Made by a program: the position numbers and the translations under genes. This document shows, piece by piece, positions 28,769 to 40,149 of a DNA stretch of 64,000 bases. Source of the stretch: Eledone cirrhosa (lineage: Eukaryota; Mollusca; Cephalopoda; Octopoda; Eledonidae). Each line of letters begins with the position of its first letter. Position 1 is the stretch's first letter. The DNA lies in the NCBI GenBank assembly GCA_964016885.1, contig OZ024743.1, positions 191,935,155-191,999,154 of the forward strand. The letters run 5' to 3'. The notes below the pieces were generated by a model. It worked only from the letters and a program-made list of their open reading frames with translations. It did no database searches and had not been told where the DNA came from.

Positions 28769-30620
28769 GTGTTATCAGGTTTAAATATTACTCAGATACG
28801 GAAGTGGAATTATAACATGGCTCCATGTTATCAGGTTTATATATTACTAAGATACAGAAGTGGGATTATAACATGGCTCCATGTTATCAGGTTTATATAT
28901 TACTAAGATACAGAAGTGGGATTATAATATGGCTCCATGTTATAAGGTTTATATATTACTAAGATACAGAAGTGGGATTATAACATGGCTCCATGTTATC
29001 AGGTTTATATATTACTAAGATACAGAAGTGGGATTATAATATGGCTCCATGTTATCAGGTTTATATATTACTCAGATACAGAAGTGGGATTATAATATGG
29101 CTCCATGTTATAAGGTTTATATATTACTAAGATACAGAAGTGGGATTATAACATGGCTCCATGTTATCAGGTTTATATATTACTAAGATACAGAAGTGGG
29201 ATTATAATATGGCTCCATGTTATCAGGTTTATATATTACTAAGATACGGAAGTGGAATTATAATATGGCTCCATGTTATAAGGTTTATATATTACTAAGA
29301 TACAGAAGTGGGATTATAATATGGCTCCATGTTATAAGGTTTATATATTACTCAGATACAGAAGTGGGATTATAACATGGCTCCATGTTATCAGGTTTAT
29401 ATATTACTAAGATACAGAAGTGGGATTATAATATGGCTCCATGTTATAAGGTTTATATATTACTAAGATACAGAAGTGGGATTATAATATGGCTCCATGT
29501 TATCAGGTTTAAATATTACTCAGATACGGAAGTGGAATTATAACATGGCTCCATGTTATCAGGTTTATATATTACTAAGATACAGAAGTGGGATTATAAC
29601 ATGGCTCCATGTTATCAGGTTTATATATTACTAAGATACAGAAGTGGGATTATAATATGGCTCCATGTTATAAGGTTTATATATTACTAAGATACAGAAG
29701 TGGGATTATAATATGGCTCCATGTTATAAGGTTTATATATTACTCAGATACAGAAGTGGGATTATAACATGGTTCCATGTTATCAGGTTTATATATTACT
29801 AAGATACAGAAGTGGGATTATAATATGGCTCCATGTTATAAGGTTTATATATTACTCAGATACAGAAGTGGGATTATAACATGGCTCCATGTTATCAGGT
29901 TTATATATTACTAAGATACAGAAGTGGGATTATAATATGGCTCCATGTTATAAGGTTTATATATTACTAAGATACAGAAGTGGGATTATAATATGGCTCC
30001 ATGTTATAAGGTTTATATATTACTCAGATACAGAAGTGGGATTATAATATGGCTCCATGTTATAAGGTTTATATATTACTCAGATACAGAAGTGGGATTA
30101 TAATATGGCTCCATGTTATAAGGTTTATATATTACTCAGATACAGAAGTGGGATTATAATATGGCTCCATGTTATAAGGTTTATATATTACTAAGATACA
30201 GAAGTGGGATTATAATGTGGCTCCATGTTATAAGGTTTATATATTACTCAGATACAGAAGTGGGATTATAATATGGCTCCATGTTATAAGGTTTATATAT
30301 TACTAAGATACAGAAGTGGGATTATAATGTGGCTCCATGTTATAAGGTTTATATATTACTCAGATACAGAAGTGGGATTATAATATGGCTCCATGTTATA
30401 AGGTTTATATATTACTCAGATACAGAAGTGGGATTATAATATGGCTCCATGTTATAAGGTTTATATATTACTAAGATACAGAAGTGGGATTATAATATGG
30501 CTCCATGTTATAAGGTTTATATATTACTCAGATACAGAAGTGGGATTATAATATGGCTCCATGTTATCAGATTTAAATATTACTCAGATACAGAGGTGGA
30601 ATTATAATATGGCTCCATGT
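28769..30620. repeat. 56-bp minisatellite, about 33 tandem units
   Basis: The unit is AGGTTTATATATTACTAAGA, TACAGAAGTGGGATTATAAC, ATGGCTCCATGTTATC. Units vary at a few fixed positions: ACTAAG or ACTCAG, ATAACATGG or ATAATATGG, TTATC or TTATA. Units 1-3 share their rare variants with units 14-16, pointing to a block duplication. In many units ATAACATGG-CT-CCATGTTAT forms a perfect 9-bp-arm hairpin. There are no spacers of unique sequence. Confidence 0.97.
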
Positions 30621-30739
30621 CAAGAGAAAAGTTTGTCTTGAGAGAAATCTTTAATTTTGTGCCATTATAAAATTAGAAAAAAAAAATTCATGGGAAGTGG
30701 CATGTGAAACCTACCAAACAAAGGGTCAGGTGGACTCTT

Positions 30740-30985
30740 CAGCTGCGCAAATACATAACAACCCTAGTGCTGATTCCTCATGCCAACATGAAAGGCTGGA
30801 CATGTACCACTTTGTACCACAACAAAATGGCTGGTTAGGGCTAGGAAGAGCATCCAGTTGGGAAACCAAGACAAAACAAGAACAGAATGTATGATCTAGA
30901 TGCGGTCTTCTGTTTGGCCTAGTCTCAGAGTGTGACAACCTATCTGGCTCAGGCAGAAATGGGGGAGGTAGATGTCTAATGACTA
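30740..30985 (+). mobile_element. Decayed tail-type SINE/LINE element
   Basis: ATGGCTGGTTAGGGCTAGGA then AGAGCATCCAGTTGGG, and a poor terminal motif (GGAGGTAGATGTCTAATGA), follow the order of the tail elements at low identity. Confidence 0.45.
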
Positions 30986-31084
30986 TGTCAATGTACCCCC
31001 CTCCCCCTCAACACAACTGATACACCTTTCCTGTGCAACATATGCATGCATGAATGGAAAGCTGGACAAGCTCTGAACCTGCTC

Positions 31085-31387
31085 TCTCACAGTGTTGGTG
31101 CCATGACAAAAACACACAGTGGACTCCGTTAGGTGGTTATCCTCGTACCACATTAAAAAATACACAGTCCACTTTGTGAAGTGCTAGTGGTGGTCTCATG
31201 ACAAAATCTCCCAGTACCACACTGTAATGTGGTTGGCATTAGGCAAGGCATCCAGTAAAACCAAGCCAAAAACAGATCTCTTTGAGCAAGACATGGTCAC
31301 CTGACTCAGCTAACCTCGTAATATGACAACACATCTAACCCATGCAGGCATAGAAAATAGATATTAAAAGGTGTTGACAATGATGAT
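31085..31387 (+). mobile_element. LINE family C tail-type element
   Basis: Three variants of the 50-bp block (CACAGTGTTGGTGCCATGAC, AGTCCACTTTGTGAAGTG, AGTACCACACTGTAATGTGG) are followed by GGCATTAGGCAAGGCATCCA, CCCATGCAGGCATAG and a short (GAT)n. Confidence 0.7.
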
Positions 31388-31413
31388 ATATATCATCACA
31401 CATATATATATAT

Positions 31414-31418
31414 AGAGA

Positions 31419-31509
<91 letters not shown>
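31414..31509. repeat. (GA)n microsatellite, about 96 bp
   Basis: Nearly perfect GA dinucleotide run. Long Ser-Leu ORFs across it are artefacts. Confidence 0.98.
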
Positions 31510-31512
<3 letters not shown>

Positions 31513-31649
31513 ATATTATGGTGAAATACTGGTGTTGGTACAAAATCAAGCACTCTATGCACAGTCAATCCTCTGCGAAACAATCATAACAGGTTGATAC
31601 ACAATAAATATTTTTCATATGTAAATGAAACTTCCTCATTTTTCCTATT

Positions 31650-31925
31650 ATATCATCATCATCATTATTTTCTGTCCGCTTTTCCCTGCTTGCAAGGGTG
31701 GGATGGGTCCTATTCGGCACAGCATCTCTCCACTTGTCACAGTCCTTCATCTCCTCCATGAGCTTCAGCGATCTGAGGTCTGCTCTCACCACCTCCGCCC
31801 ATGTTTTTCGGGGTCTTCCTCTACTGCATCTTCCGTCTACTGGTATTTCTTGGCACTTCTTTACCCAGCGGTCATCCTCCATGTGCATCACATGTCCATC
31901 CCATGTCAGTCTTCTCTCTCTCTCT
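31650..31925 (-). mobile_element. LINE family A, 3'-terminal fragment
   Basis: The minus strand encodes HMEDDRWVKKCQEIPVDGR, GRPRKTWAEVVRADLRSLKL and HPTLASREKRT, then runs into (ATG)n with a substitution in the stop region (ENNDDDD). Only the last 80 codons are present. The LTR element starts about 20 bp from its 5' end. Confidence 0.88.
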
Positions 31926-31946
31926 CTTTTTCCCTCTCTATATATA

Positions 31947-32583
31947 TGTAGCGAAATCTATCCGCACCTTGAACCTTGAGTGACACCTAAAGATCAAATT
32001 CTAGGTCAACACCCTTTTGGTGTGATCAAGTTCATGTGTCGGCTGTTCCCTCAGGTTGGGGGACAGGAAGTGACAGCTATATATAGAGCCTGTATCAAGC
32101 TATTTTAGCCAAATACATCGGAGCATTACGCTAGCAACTAACTATGTAAGGACTCACCACAATCAACAGACCCCATGAGGTCTACAGATACACACAGAGA
32201 GATTTGAGCCCTACTACTACAAACCATGTACAAACTACAGTGGTCTACAACCAATTACAGACCATTCAGAGGTATACAAACCATTACTCTCTCTTACTCA
32301 CTATGGTCTCAGAATTACTACCATGGACTCCAAATAACAACAACAACATTATCTGTTTGCTTGCTGTTTCACATCAAAAACATTGTCAACCTTAACAACT
32401 CTTGGTAACTGTTTTTATGTACTTTTTAATTGATTCACGTGAAGTAAACCATATATAACCAAATCATTTATTCCTTATATTCTCGTTATTACACCTATTC
32501 CTATTATATTTTGTTATTATCATATCAACTAATAACCACATATAACCATTCTAACTTCTCATTTGTTTACTCTTCGTTTAAAT
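31947..32583 (+). repeat. 5' LTR
   Basis: First of the two terminal direct repeats, 637 bp. It starts TGTAG and ends TTTAAAT rather than the usual CA. The promoter-like TATATATAG is at 32078-32086. Confidence 0.82.
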
Positions 32584-33490
32584 TGGTAAACCTCAACATG
32601 ATTTTTAAAAAAAACAAAAAAAAAACGAAGTGGTATTAAAAAAATAAATTTAAATAACATGCAGCCTATTTGATCTGATCATGGCTTTATTTGCCAACCT
32701 CAGCAATATACAGTTACCAAACACTTCACTTGCTTCATATTCTCCAACAACAGACAATTACCACTAGCTTCCTAGCAAGAAAACCATCACATAGGGAAGA
32801 GAAAATCGAACTTTTTTTTAAAGAACAATTATAAAAATATTTTTTTTTTTTTTACAGGTTATATATGAATGTCATTTTTATTTTTATTTTTCTTATTTTT
32901 TACTGTATTATATGCCTGTATGAATAACATGTTTTGCATCAAACACACATCATTTTCCTTGTCACACACCAACATGTTTTTGTCTGTGGTATATTCTGGA
33001 TTCGGTTGGGTCTCTGCGGGATCACTTTTCGACTGGTCAAGGTACACCGAAAGCTATGAAACACATGATAATCAACCCACAGTTACTTAATCGCTCGACT
33101 CACTGAACATGCAACTCAAAATTACACGCACTCAGTCATAGCGTAAACCTCGACTCACTAAGAGAATCTTACGTATGATGATACATCGAGAGAAATAGTC
33201 CTCTGTGTTGTCATATCGTAATCCGATACCGTAACCCACCCATTCATACACAACAGTTCGAAATACATGATCACAACTTTGTATTTTTACAGTTCCTTCT
33301 AAATGTTACACACTCACATGCGTACTCAGTTATACTATATTTTTTTTTCTCTCTCCGAATTTCTCTACACTCGAAGTGCGGGCGCAGTACCCACATTTTG
33401 TGTTTTTCGGGACACGCTTCTAGGAATCAGATTCCGCTACCCCTTTTATAATCGATTGCTGCTCCAGCATCGATCTGGGTAGGGAACTAA

Positions 33491-34124
33491 TGTAGTGAAA
33501 TCTATCTGCACCTTGAACCTTGAGTGACACCTAAAGATCAAATTCTAGGTCAACACCCTTTTGGTGTGATCAAGTTCATGCGTGGGCTGTCCCCTCAGGT
33601 TGAGGGACAGGAAGTGACAGCTATATATAGAGCCTGCATCAAGCTATTTTAGCCAAATACATTGGAGCATTACGCTAGCAACTAACTATGTAAGGACTCA
33701 CCACAATCAACAGACCCCATGAGGTCTACAGATACACACAGAGAGATTTGAGCCCTACTACTACAAACCATGTACAAACTACAGTGGTCTACAACCAATT
33801 ACAGACCATTCACAGGTATACAAACCATTACTCTCTCTTACTCACTATGGTCTCAGAATTACTACCATGGACTCCAAATAACAACAACAACATTATCTGT
33901 TTGCTTGCTGTTTCACATCAAAAACATTGTCAACCTTAACAACTCTTGGTAACTGTTTTTATGTACTTTTTAATTGATTCACGTGAAGTAAACCATATAT
34001 AACCAAATCATTTATTCCTTATATTCTCGTTATTACAGCTATTCCTATTATACTTTGTTATTATCATATCAAGTAATAACCACATATAACCATTCTAACT
34101 TTCCATTTATACCGTTCGTTAAAT
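33491..34124 (+). repeat. 3' LTR
   Basis: Second terminal repeat, 634 bp. The end is marked by TTCGTTAAAT followed by ATATA. The last 30 bp differ more from the 5' LTR than the rest does. Confidence 0.8.
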
Positions 34125-34129
34125 ATATA

Positions 34130-34236
34130 TAGCTGAAGGTCACAAAGGAGAGCATGAAGGACCATGACACATGGAGGGAAGCTGTACTGTAAAACACCTG
34201 TCCAACCTGTGCAAGAGTGGAAAAGCAGACATAAAA
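34130..34236 (+). mobile_element. LINE family A tail, decayed
   Basis: The plus strand reads LKVTKESMKDHDTWREAVL, then TCPTCARVEKQT, the last codons of family A with several changes. The (ATG)n tail is lost and a (GT)n run follows. Confidence 0.6.
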
Positions 34237-34244
34237 TGGCCCTG

Positions 34245-34345
<101 letters not shown>

Positions 34346-34353
34346 AATAAAAT

Positions 34354-34700
34354 GGAGGCACATGGCTTAGTGGTTAGAGCATTGGCCTTGCAATCAAAAG
34401 GTTGTGAGTTCAATTCTCAGACCGGGTGATGTGTTGTTTCCTTGAGCAAGACACTTTATTTCACATTGCTCCAGTTTACTCAGCTGTAGAAATGAGATGA
34501 TAGGGACTGGGGTCCCTATCATTCCACTGTAAAGTGGTCGTGGAGGTGCCATGGCAAAAAAGCACCCAGCACTCACTGTAAATGAGGTTGGTGTTAGGAA
34601 GGGCATCCAGCTGTAGAAATCAAGCCAGAATCAGTTCCCGTCCCACCCTTGCAAGCAGGGAAAAAGCGGACGTAAAATAAAATGATGATGATGATGATGA
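34354..34700 (+). mobile_element. SINE-A, full length
   Basis: Same order as the copy at 9392: tRNA-like head with A and B boxes, TATTTCACATTGCTCCAGTT, CACTGTAAAGTGGTCGTGG, GTTAGGAAGGGCATCCAGCT, CCACCCTTGCAAGCAGGG, AAAAAGCGGACGTAAAATA and a (GAT)n tail. Confidence 0.93.
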
Positions 34701-35148
34701 TATATATACATAGTGTCTCTGCACAGTACAGTTTACCCAATTTTACTCACATGGCCTAGTTGAACTTAAATTGATAGTAGATGACAGGGAGAGTGAACCT
34801 AGCACCATGTAATTGAGATGCAAACTTTTTAGCTATAAGATCATATCGACTATTGCTCCACTTTAAATAAACAACAAAAAGAAAAACGTCTTTCAATGCA
34901 GAATTTTAGTGGGTTATTTTCCAAGACATTAACCAATCAGCAACTCAACTGATAAATTTGTTTTCGTTTGTTTTTTATCAGCTCTAGAGAAAATTATAAT
35001 AACTCTCACACTAGAACATATCTAAGCTATTAAGCAGACAACCATAGTGATTCAGAAAAAAGATATTTGATCATAATAGCTGAGCTACAGGAAAGGAAAC
35101 ATAGGTAGTCTACAGAACTTCATCATTATTATCTGAGAAGAATGTTTA

Positions 35149-35275
35149 CGTCCCTTTATGATCTGAGTTCAAATCCCGCCGAGGTTGACTTTGCCTTTCA
35201 TCCTTACGGGGTCGATAAAATAAAGTACCAGTAATGCACTGGGTAATTGCTGGCCTTGTGCCTTAAGTAGAAACA
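35149..35275 (+). mobile_element. SINE-B, 5'-truncated, with perfect 24-bp target duplication
   Basis: The SINE-B 3' part (TTATGATCTGAGTTCAAATC, CCTTTCATCCTTACGGGGTC, GCTGGCCTTGTGCCTTAAGT) lies between two identical 24-bp sequences, 35125-35148 and 35276-35299 (both contain ATCTGAGAAGAATGTTTA). This is a clear target-site duplication and fixes the exact insertion of this truncated copy. Confidence 0.92.
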
Positions 35276-35299
35276 ATTATTATCTGAGAAGAATGTTTA

Positions 35300-36067
35300 A
35301 CTAGATCAAGTTGTCTGAAATCTTAATCTGCAGCACAAACTATATGGAGAATATTACAGAATACTTAGTAGTTACAATATATAGTTATCCTTTCTCATAT
35401 TTCAAGGAAAGTTATACATCTAAAAAAAAAATACTACTTCATGTATACATTGTTAAAGAAATATTAGAAAGTACAAACAAATTCTTCAGAAAATGAAACC
35501 TTATCCACTTCAATTCACTGTGAAAACAATATGATTTATAGAAAGTTCTATATCAATGAGCTAACTAAATCCAGAATTTCACACTACATATCCTCAAGTC
35601 AATAAAAGATTAATATGCTACCAACTAGTTACTAGCATCAAAGGCTCAAAACACAAAAGCAGCCCTTCTTATTCAGCCAAAATGTTTATCAGTGTCAAGA
35701 TTATTTTTTTATTATTATTTCTCCTTGGATTTTAAAAAATAATAAACTTTTAAAGAACAGTTTTTTTTTCTTTTTTTTTAAAACAAAATTTATCTTCATT
35801 TATGCTTTTGCAAACTTTTCCAGCCTTACAAATTTATACAAGAAATTTTTCTGATGCTACTATTGTTGTTGTTTTTTGTTTGTTTATTTTTTATTTTTGT
35901 TTTGTTTCGTTTTTTTTGTTTTTTTGTTTTTTTTCATGTTATTATTATCCAGATAAGATATACATTTCTGAACAATGATACATCTTTCTGTTTGATGAGT
36001 TTTCAAGAGTGATTTACAAAGACAAAACAGATATGTTATAACTATGTGTAGAACCAAACTATTCCAA
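35300..36067. other. AT-rich intron sequence
   Basis: No element was recognised. T-rich runs at 35770-35800 and 35880-35935 (GTTTTGTTTCGTTTTTTTTG) stand out as low complexity. Confidence 0.4.
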
Positions 36068-36069
36068 TA

Positions 36070-36391
36070 CAGGTAAAATTCCATTATAACGAATACCATT
36101 ATAACAAATTTTTCAGTATAACAAAATTCTTTTCAATCCCCGAGGTAATAACAAATGGTCGATTTGTTTCGGTCATTTAACCACTTTAACCAATCACTAT
36201 GTAGTAAACCATCACCACAAAGACATTTTTTTTTTTAATGAGGCATACTGATTAGGATATTAAATGCATTCTTGGTATTATATTATACAAGTCTATCCCA
36301 GTGCAAACAAGTCTCTTCCAGTGTAAAGAATTTTTCGTTACAACAAATTTTTTTTATACCTCATGAATTTCGTTATAACGGAATTTCACTG
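36070..36391. mobile_element. Tigger/pogo-like MITE with TA target duplication
   Basis: The left end CAGGTAAAATTCCATTATAACG and the right end (reverse) CAGTGAAATTCCGTTATAACG are inverted repeats, each followed inward by a second ATAACAAATTTTT-like motif. TA flanks both ends (36068-36069 and 36392-36393). CAGTGAAA...GTTATAACG ends with TA duplication are typical of pogo/Tigger elements. The 322-bp element has no ORF. Confidence 0.8.
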
Positions 36392-36970
36392 TATAGCAAT
36401 TAAGCAGGTAACCAGAAGAAAAGAATATCCTAAATATAAAGAAAACAAAATTAGTCAGCTTTCAATGAAAAATGATTAAAAGTTGTCATTGCTGTTAAAT
36501 CCTTGGATGAGCAGGCCAGTGATCAAAAAACATTCCAACCATGATAATTCCATCAATTGTTTTATATTTAAAACTACATCATACAATATGCCATTCCTTT
36601 TTTCAAAATGGTACAATGTGGTTCAAGAATATTTGACTATTACTTCTAGTAGGTCAAGCAATTATGTAGAGGTTCTCACTTTGGCTTGTGATGAGAAATT
36701 CTTTACTAATGTAAGACAGAGATATAAACTGGAATATAAAATTATGGTAAATAACAGATAAAGAAAGGTTTAAAGGAGTGTTGTTTACAGCAAGACGAAA
36801 TGTGCCCTACAATATATTGCCCATCACAATTCATTCTCTTCAAGATTAATCCCATGACACATCAATTGCACTCCCACTGGGAGATTCCCCACCTCCTACT
36901 CAGCAAGCAACACATGGTCTAATCCATGCTCTCCTGTCATACTCTCATCATTACCTCCTTCAGTTCATCC
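36392..36970. other. Intron sequence, unassigned
   Basis: A plus-strand open frame of 92 codons (36483-36761) has no recognisable domain and no splice sites in a plausible place. I treat it as chance. Confidence 0.4.
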
Positions 36971-36974
36971 TGTA

Positions 36975-37185
36975 AGGTTGTAGTGTTAGTACCATGAAAA
37001 AAATCTCCCAGTCCATGCTGCAAAATATTTAGTGTTAGGAAGGGCAACCAGCTATAGAAATCTAAGCTTAAAACTGGAGCTCATGAGCAAGGGCATGATT
37101 ACCTGATCTATCATGTATCATACCATGATGACAACCCATCTAGCCCATGCAAGCATGGAAAATAGACATTAAACATGTTGATGAT
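36975..37185 (+). mobile_element. LINE family C tail-type element
   Basis: TTAGTACCATGAAAAAAATC, TTTAGTGTTAGGAAGGGCAA, CCCATGCAAGCATGG and TAGACATTAAACATGTTGATG follow the tail order with one 50-bp block. Confidence 0.65.
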
Positions 37186-37857
37186 TGTGATGGCGGTGGT
37201 GATGGTGCTGGTGTAGCTGGGTGGTGAAGAACTATGTGTGATAAATTAAGTAGTCTAATCTGAACAATTACAATAGAAAACAAACAAAATAAGGAAAATC
37301 TTATAACATTAGCTATTCAATACATTTTTCACATTACTTTAAATTCCAATGCTATGTTGAGTATATATGTGTTATACTGTTAGCTAAATAAATTAGAACA
37401 TCTGTAATGAACCAGTTGACATAAAGAAGAAACAGTAGAGGGGAAAAACAAGCATTAAATCTAACAATATGAGTTCGGTTCTGCACAAAGAAGTCAAACT
37501 ACTGATTATCAGTATCTCAGGTGAACTAACCATAGAAGAAATATTTGAATTAAAACTAAATAGAGATTAATAATTCACACTTGTCAGCCTCAGAAAACAT
37601 CTGCTCAAGTATCATATGCTTCGGTGTAGGGGTGTGGAATTGATTGTCACTGAAGCAGTATGGACACTAATAAATTTACTTAAAGAGGCATTCATGAACT
37701 TCCAACTTTATATCAAAGTATCTAATGTTATTTCAGCAGAATTTCAGTATTTAGAGTGGTATGTAGCTGCAAACATTGGACATTTAATAAATGAGTTTTG
37801 GATTACAGATTCCTTTAAAAAAAAATACAGAAGTTTGAAAGCCAGATGTAAGTTCTA

Positions 37858-38365
37858 CTGTATATTCTTGAATATAAGCTGACCTGAATATAAGTCACCT
37901 CCCTATTTTATGTCTGAGAAAGAGGCAAAAATCTAAAGACTGTTTATAAGCCAGGGCAGGTAATCAATGCATGTTTAGATAGTTTGGTATTGAAATTCTC
38001 AGAGTAGAATATGTATTTATGAAATTTTAATATTTTGATATTTAAAATGCTTTAAATGTTATTTAGTGTATAATTTTTGCTTCACAACTCCATTATCTAC
38101 TGATTTTTTGCTAATTTTTGTTCGTTTTGAGGCCATATTCATTCAAAACATATCAAAAACAATAGGAAATACAAATTTTACATTAAAAGTGAAACCAGTG
38201 TAATATTCACCCTCCAAAGCGAAAATATTTTAGCACTTCATTTATGTAGAATTTTTAAGTTGATGAAAATTGGTAAAGTACTGACCTCAAATATAAGCCG
38301 ACCCTGCCATTTTACCATCGATATTTTTATCACATATTTCTTGGCTTATATATGGGTATATACAG
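37858..38365. mobile_element. DNA transposon remnant with TA duplication
   Basis: The left end CTGTATATTCTTGAATATAA, GCTGACC and the right end (reverse) CTGTATATACCCATATATAA, GCC are inverted. Inside each end, a second motif (ATATAAGTCACC, and ATATAAGCCGACC in reverse at 38285-38300) repeats the pattern. TA flanks at 37856-37857 and 38366-38367. It is 508 bp with no ORF. Probably Tc1/mariner-related, superfamily not certain. Confidence 0.65.
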
Positions 38366-38406
38366 TAATATGAAATAGTTGAAAGATAGCATACAGAATA
38401 CTAAAG

Positions 38407-38437
<31 letters not shown>

Positions 38438-38443
<6 letters not shown>

Positions 38444-38626
38444 GGATTGGCAGTATCAGTAGGTCGGACGCCATGCTTTGCAGCATACAGTTACGCCCCT
38501 TTATGGTGTGAGTTCAAATCCCGCCGAGGTTCACTTTGCCTTTCATCCTTACAGGGTCAATAAAATAAACTACCAGTAATGTACTCGGATAATTGCTGGC
38601 TTTGTGCCAAAAGTAGAAACAATTAA
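38438..38626 (+). mobile_element. SINE-B, near full length
   Basis: GGGGGATTGGCAGTATCAGT, GACGCCATGCTTTGCAGCAT, GAGTTCAAATCCCGCCGAGG, CCTTTCATCCTTACAGGGTC, GCTGGCTTTGTGCCAAAAGT, ACAATTAAT. It follows a (TA)n run. Confidence 0.85.
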
Positions 38627-38629
38627 TAT

Positions 38630-39580
38630 ATAGTCATATACTCTTTCAATGATTAAAAGTAATAGATATAACAAGTTTATAAAATATGAAAAGAGACTAT
38701 AAAATCCCATTTATAACCTACTACTCATGATGCTGGATGGATTTTAAAACTTGTATCTCCAAACTCTTAATCAACACATAGATCTCGAAACACCCTTCAT
38801 CTCTTTCTCTCCTCCAAACACAGTCTTTGCTAAACGTCTACCATATTCTCAGACGTGAACTCTTATATCCTTCATACAATCAAAGCCCATCACCCAAATT
38901 CTCCAAATGGTTCAAATACAGCTAAATTGCAACCATACAGGCAAAGATCATAGTCTAGAATAGCTGGAAAAACTGACCTGCTTTCAGCAACTGACCTCCT
39001 TTTAACCAACAACACAACTTCTGCAAGATAACTATCCCCAAAATAAGAGATACCAAGTTGTACAGCTTACATGCAACCTTCATAATTGTTGTAGCCAGTT
39101 TCTTTGGTCACTTGCCAAAAGAATCTTTACCTAAATTTGTGAAACACAACTTAACTATAAATAACTCTCTTGTTTCTTTTATATTTGCTTCTATATGTAT
39201 ATCAGATACACTCAACAAGACTCTTTCAAAACCTCCATTCTCCACTCTCCAACTTCCATTCACCATCTTGCATATACACCATGTCTGGTTGCTTCAAAAG
39301 AAAAAGGGTAGCAGTTCTGACAATGTCTCTTCTATTACTGTCATATATTAGGCTTTTAGAGCAAGCCCTATCCTTGTCAAACATTTCAAAATGTATCTCT
39401 CTACAGAAATTTATATCAGTCTTTAGAATCCTACACTGTGGTGTGTCTATCTCAAAGAAGAGAAAGCTTTCAGGCCTTGCCAAATATTGATCTATCACTA
39501 TCATTTCCAATATTTCAAAGTTAATGGCAAGAATCACTAACAATTAGTTCCTCCCACACATTGAGCCTCTCTTCTTCAGT
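38630..39580. other. Intron sequence, unassigned
   Basis: This contains chance ORFs of about 100 codons on both strands (39058-39351, 39170-39490, 39226-39543) with no domain. The region is somewhat less AT-rich and could be an old, unrecognised repeat. Confidence 0.35.
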
Positions 39581-39584
39581 GTTG

Positions 39585-39785
39585 ACTATTATTGCAAAGT
39601 CATATCTACTGGAGACATATCCTTCCTACATTCTCCATGTGTGGTCCCCATTATTGATACTGTAGAACCATATCTACTGGGGATTTGGTCGCCTACATCC
39701 TCCACCAGTGGTCCCTTCTATTGATTCTGTGGAGTTATATCTATTGGGGACATGCTCTCCCCATCCTCCACCAATAAGCCCCAAC
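39585..39785. repeat. Imperfect tandem repeat, about 68 bp x 3
   Basis: Three successive units share CATATCTACTGG(A/G)GA, CCT(A)CATYCTCCA and GTGGTCCC followed by TATTGATNCTGT. Identity between units is moderate. Confidence 0.7.
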
Positions 39786-40062
39786 CTTTCAGAAGTGAGG
39801 TGAAAGCAATGTTGTTGCATCAGTAATCAGCACGGAATTGAGCCATTCCTGAAATCTCATATCTAAACTACATGTTTATGAGTTTTATCTGTCTCTCATC
39901 TTTTAGTTGCTTTTTGCTAGATCATACTATAGCAACAAACAATGATAGGGTTCTCCCTGACCCACTCTAGTGAGACCCAAACTATAGGTATATCCTGTGC
40001 ATTCTTCCTTCATTATATAACCAACTTATGTACTGCCACATCTAATAAACCTAACTGCTATG

Positions 40063-40145
40063 AAGATGACATCAGTCTTCATTATTCCCTCACCTTCCAA
40101 TCATAGATTGGAAGGTGAGGGAATAATGGAAAGTGATGTCATCTT
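40063..40145. repeat. Hairpin with 40-bp arms and 3-base loop
   Basis: Arm 40063-40102 (AAGATGACATCA...CACCTTCCAATC) and arm 40106-40145 are inverted, with only a few mismatches in a 5-base patch, and a loop of ATA. The length and near-perfect pairing resemble a long pre-miRNA-like hairpin or a recent inverted duplication. Nothing else supports a gene. Confidence 0.8.
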
Positions 40146-40149
40146 TAGT

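Larger units (their letters stand above)
31947..34124 (+). mobile_element. Non-autonomous LTR retroelement (TRIM/LARD-like)
   Basis: Direct repeats 31947-32583 and 33491-34124 begin TGTAG(C/T)GAAATCTAT and differ at roughly a dozen sites in 635 bp, about 98% identity by eye. A primer-binding-like TGGTAAACC starts at 32584, right after the first LTR. The purine-rich GGGTAGGGA (33479-33487) lies just before the second. ATATA flanks both outer ends, weak evidence because the site is TA-rich. Each LTR has a TATATATAG box (32078 and equivalent). The 907-bp interior has no gag or pol. The orientation is set by the PBS and PPT. Gypsy-type is the likeliest parent but is unproven. Confidence 0.82.

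Noticed and set aside
28769..30620. CRISPR array (regular repeats of similar length)
   Set aside because: Units follow each other without unique spacers, the unit is 56 bp and the setting is an intron of an animal gene. It is a minisatellite.
31335..31583. Ser-Leu repeat protein
   Set aside because: Translation of a (GA)n microsatellite.
36483..36761. Possible host exon (92 codons, plus strand)
   Set aside because: No recognisable domain, no polypyrimidine-AG acceptor, and the host gene here is on the other strand.
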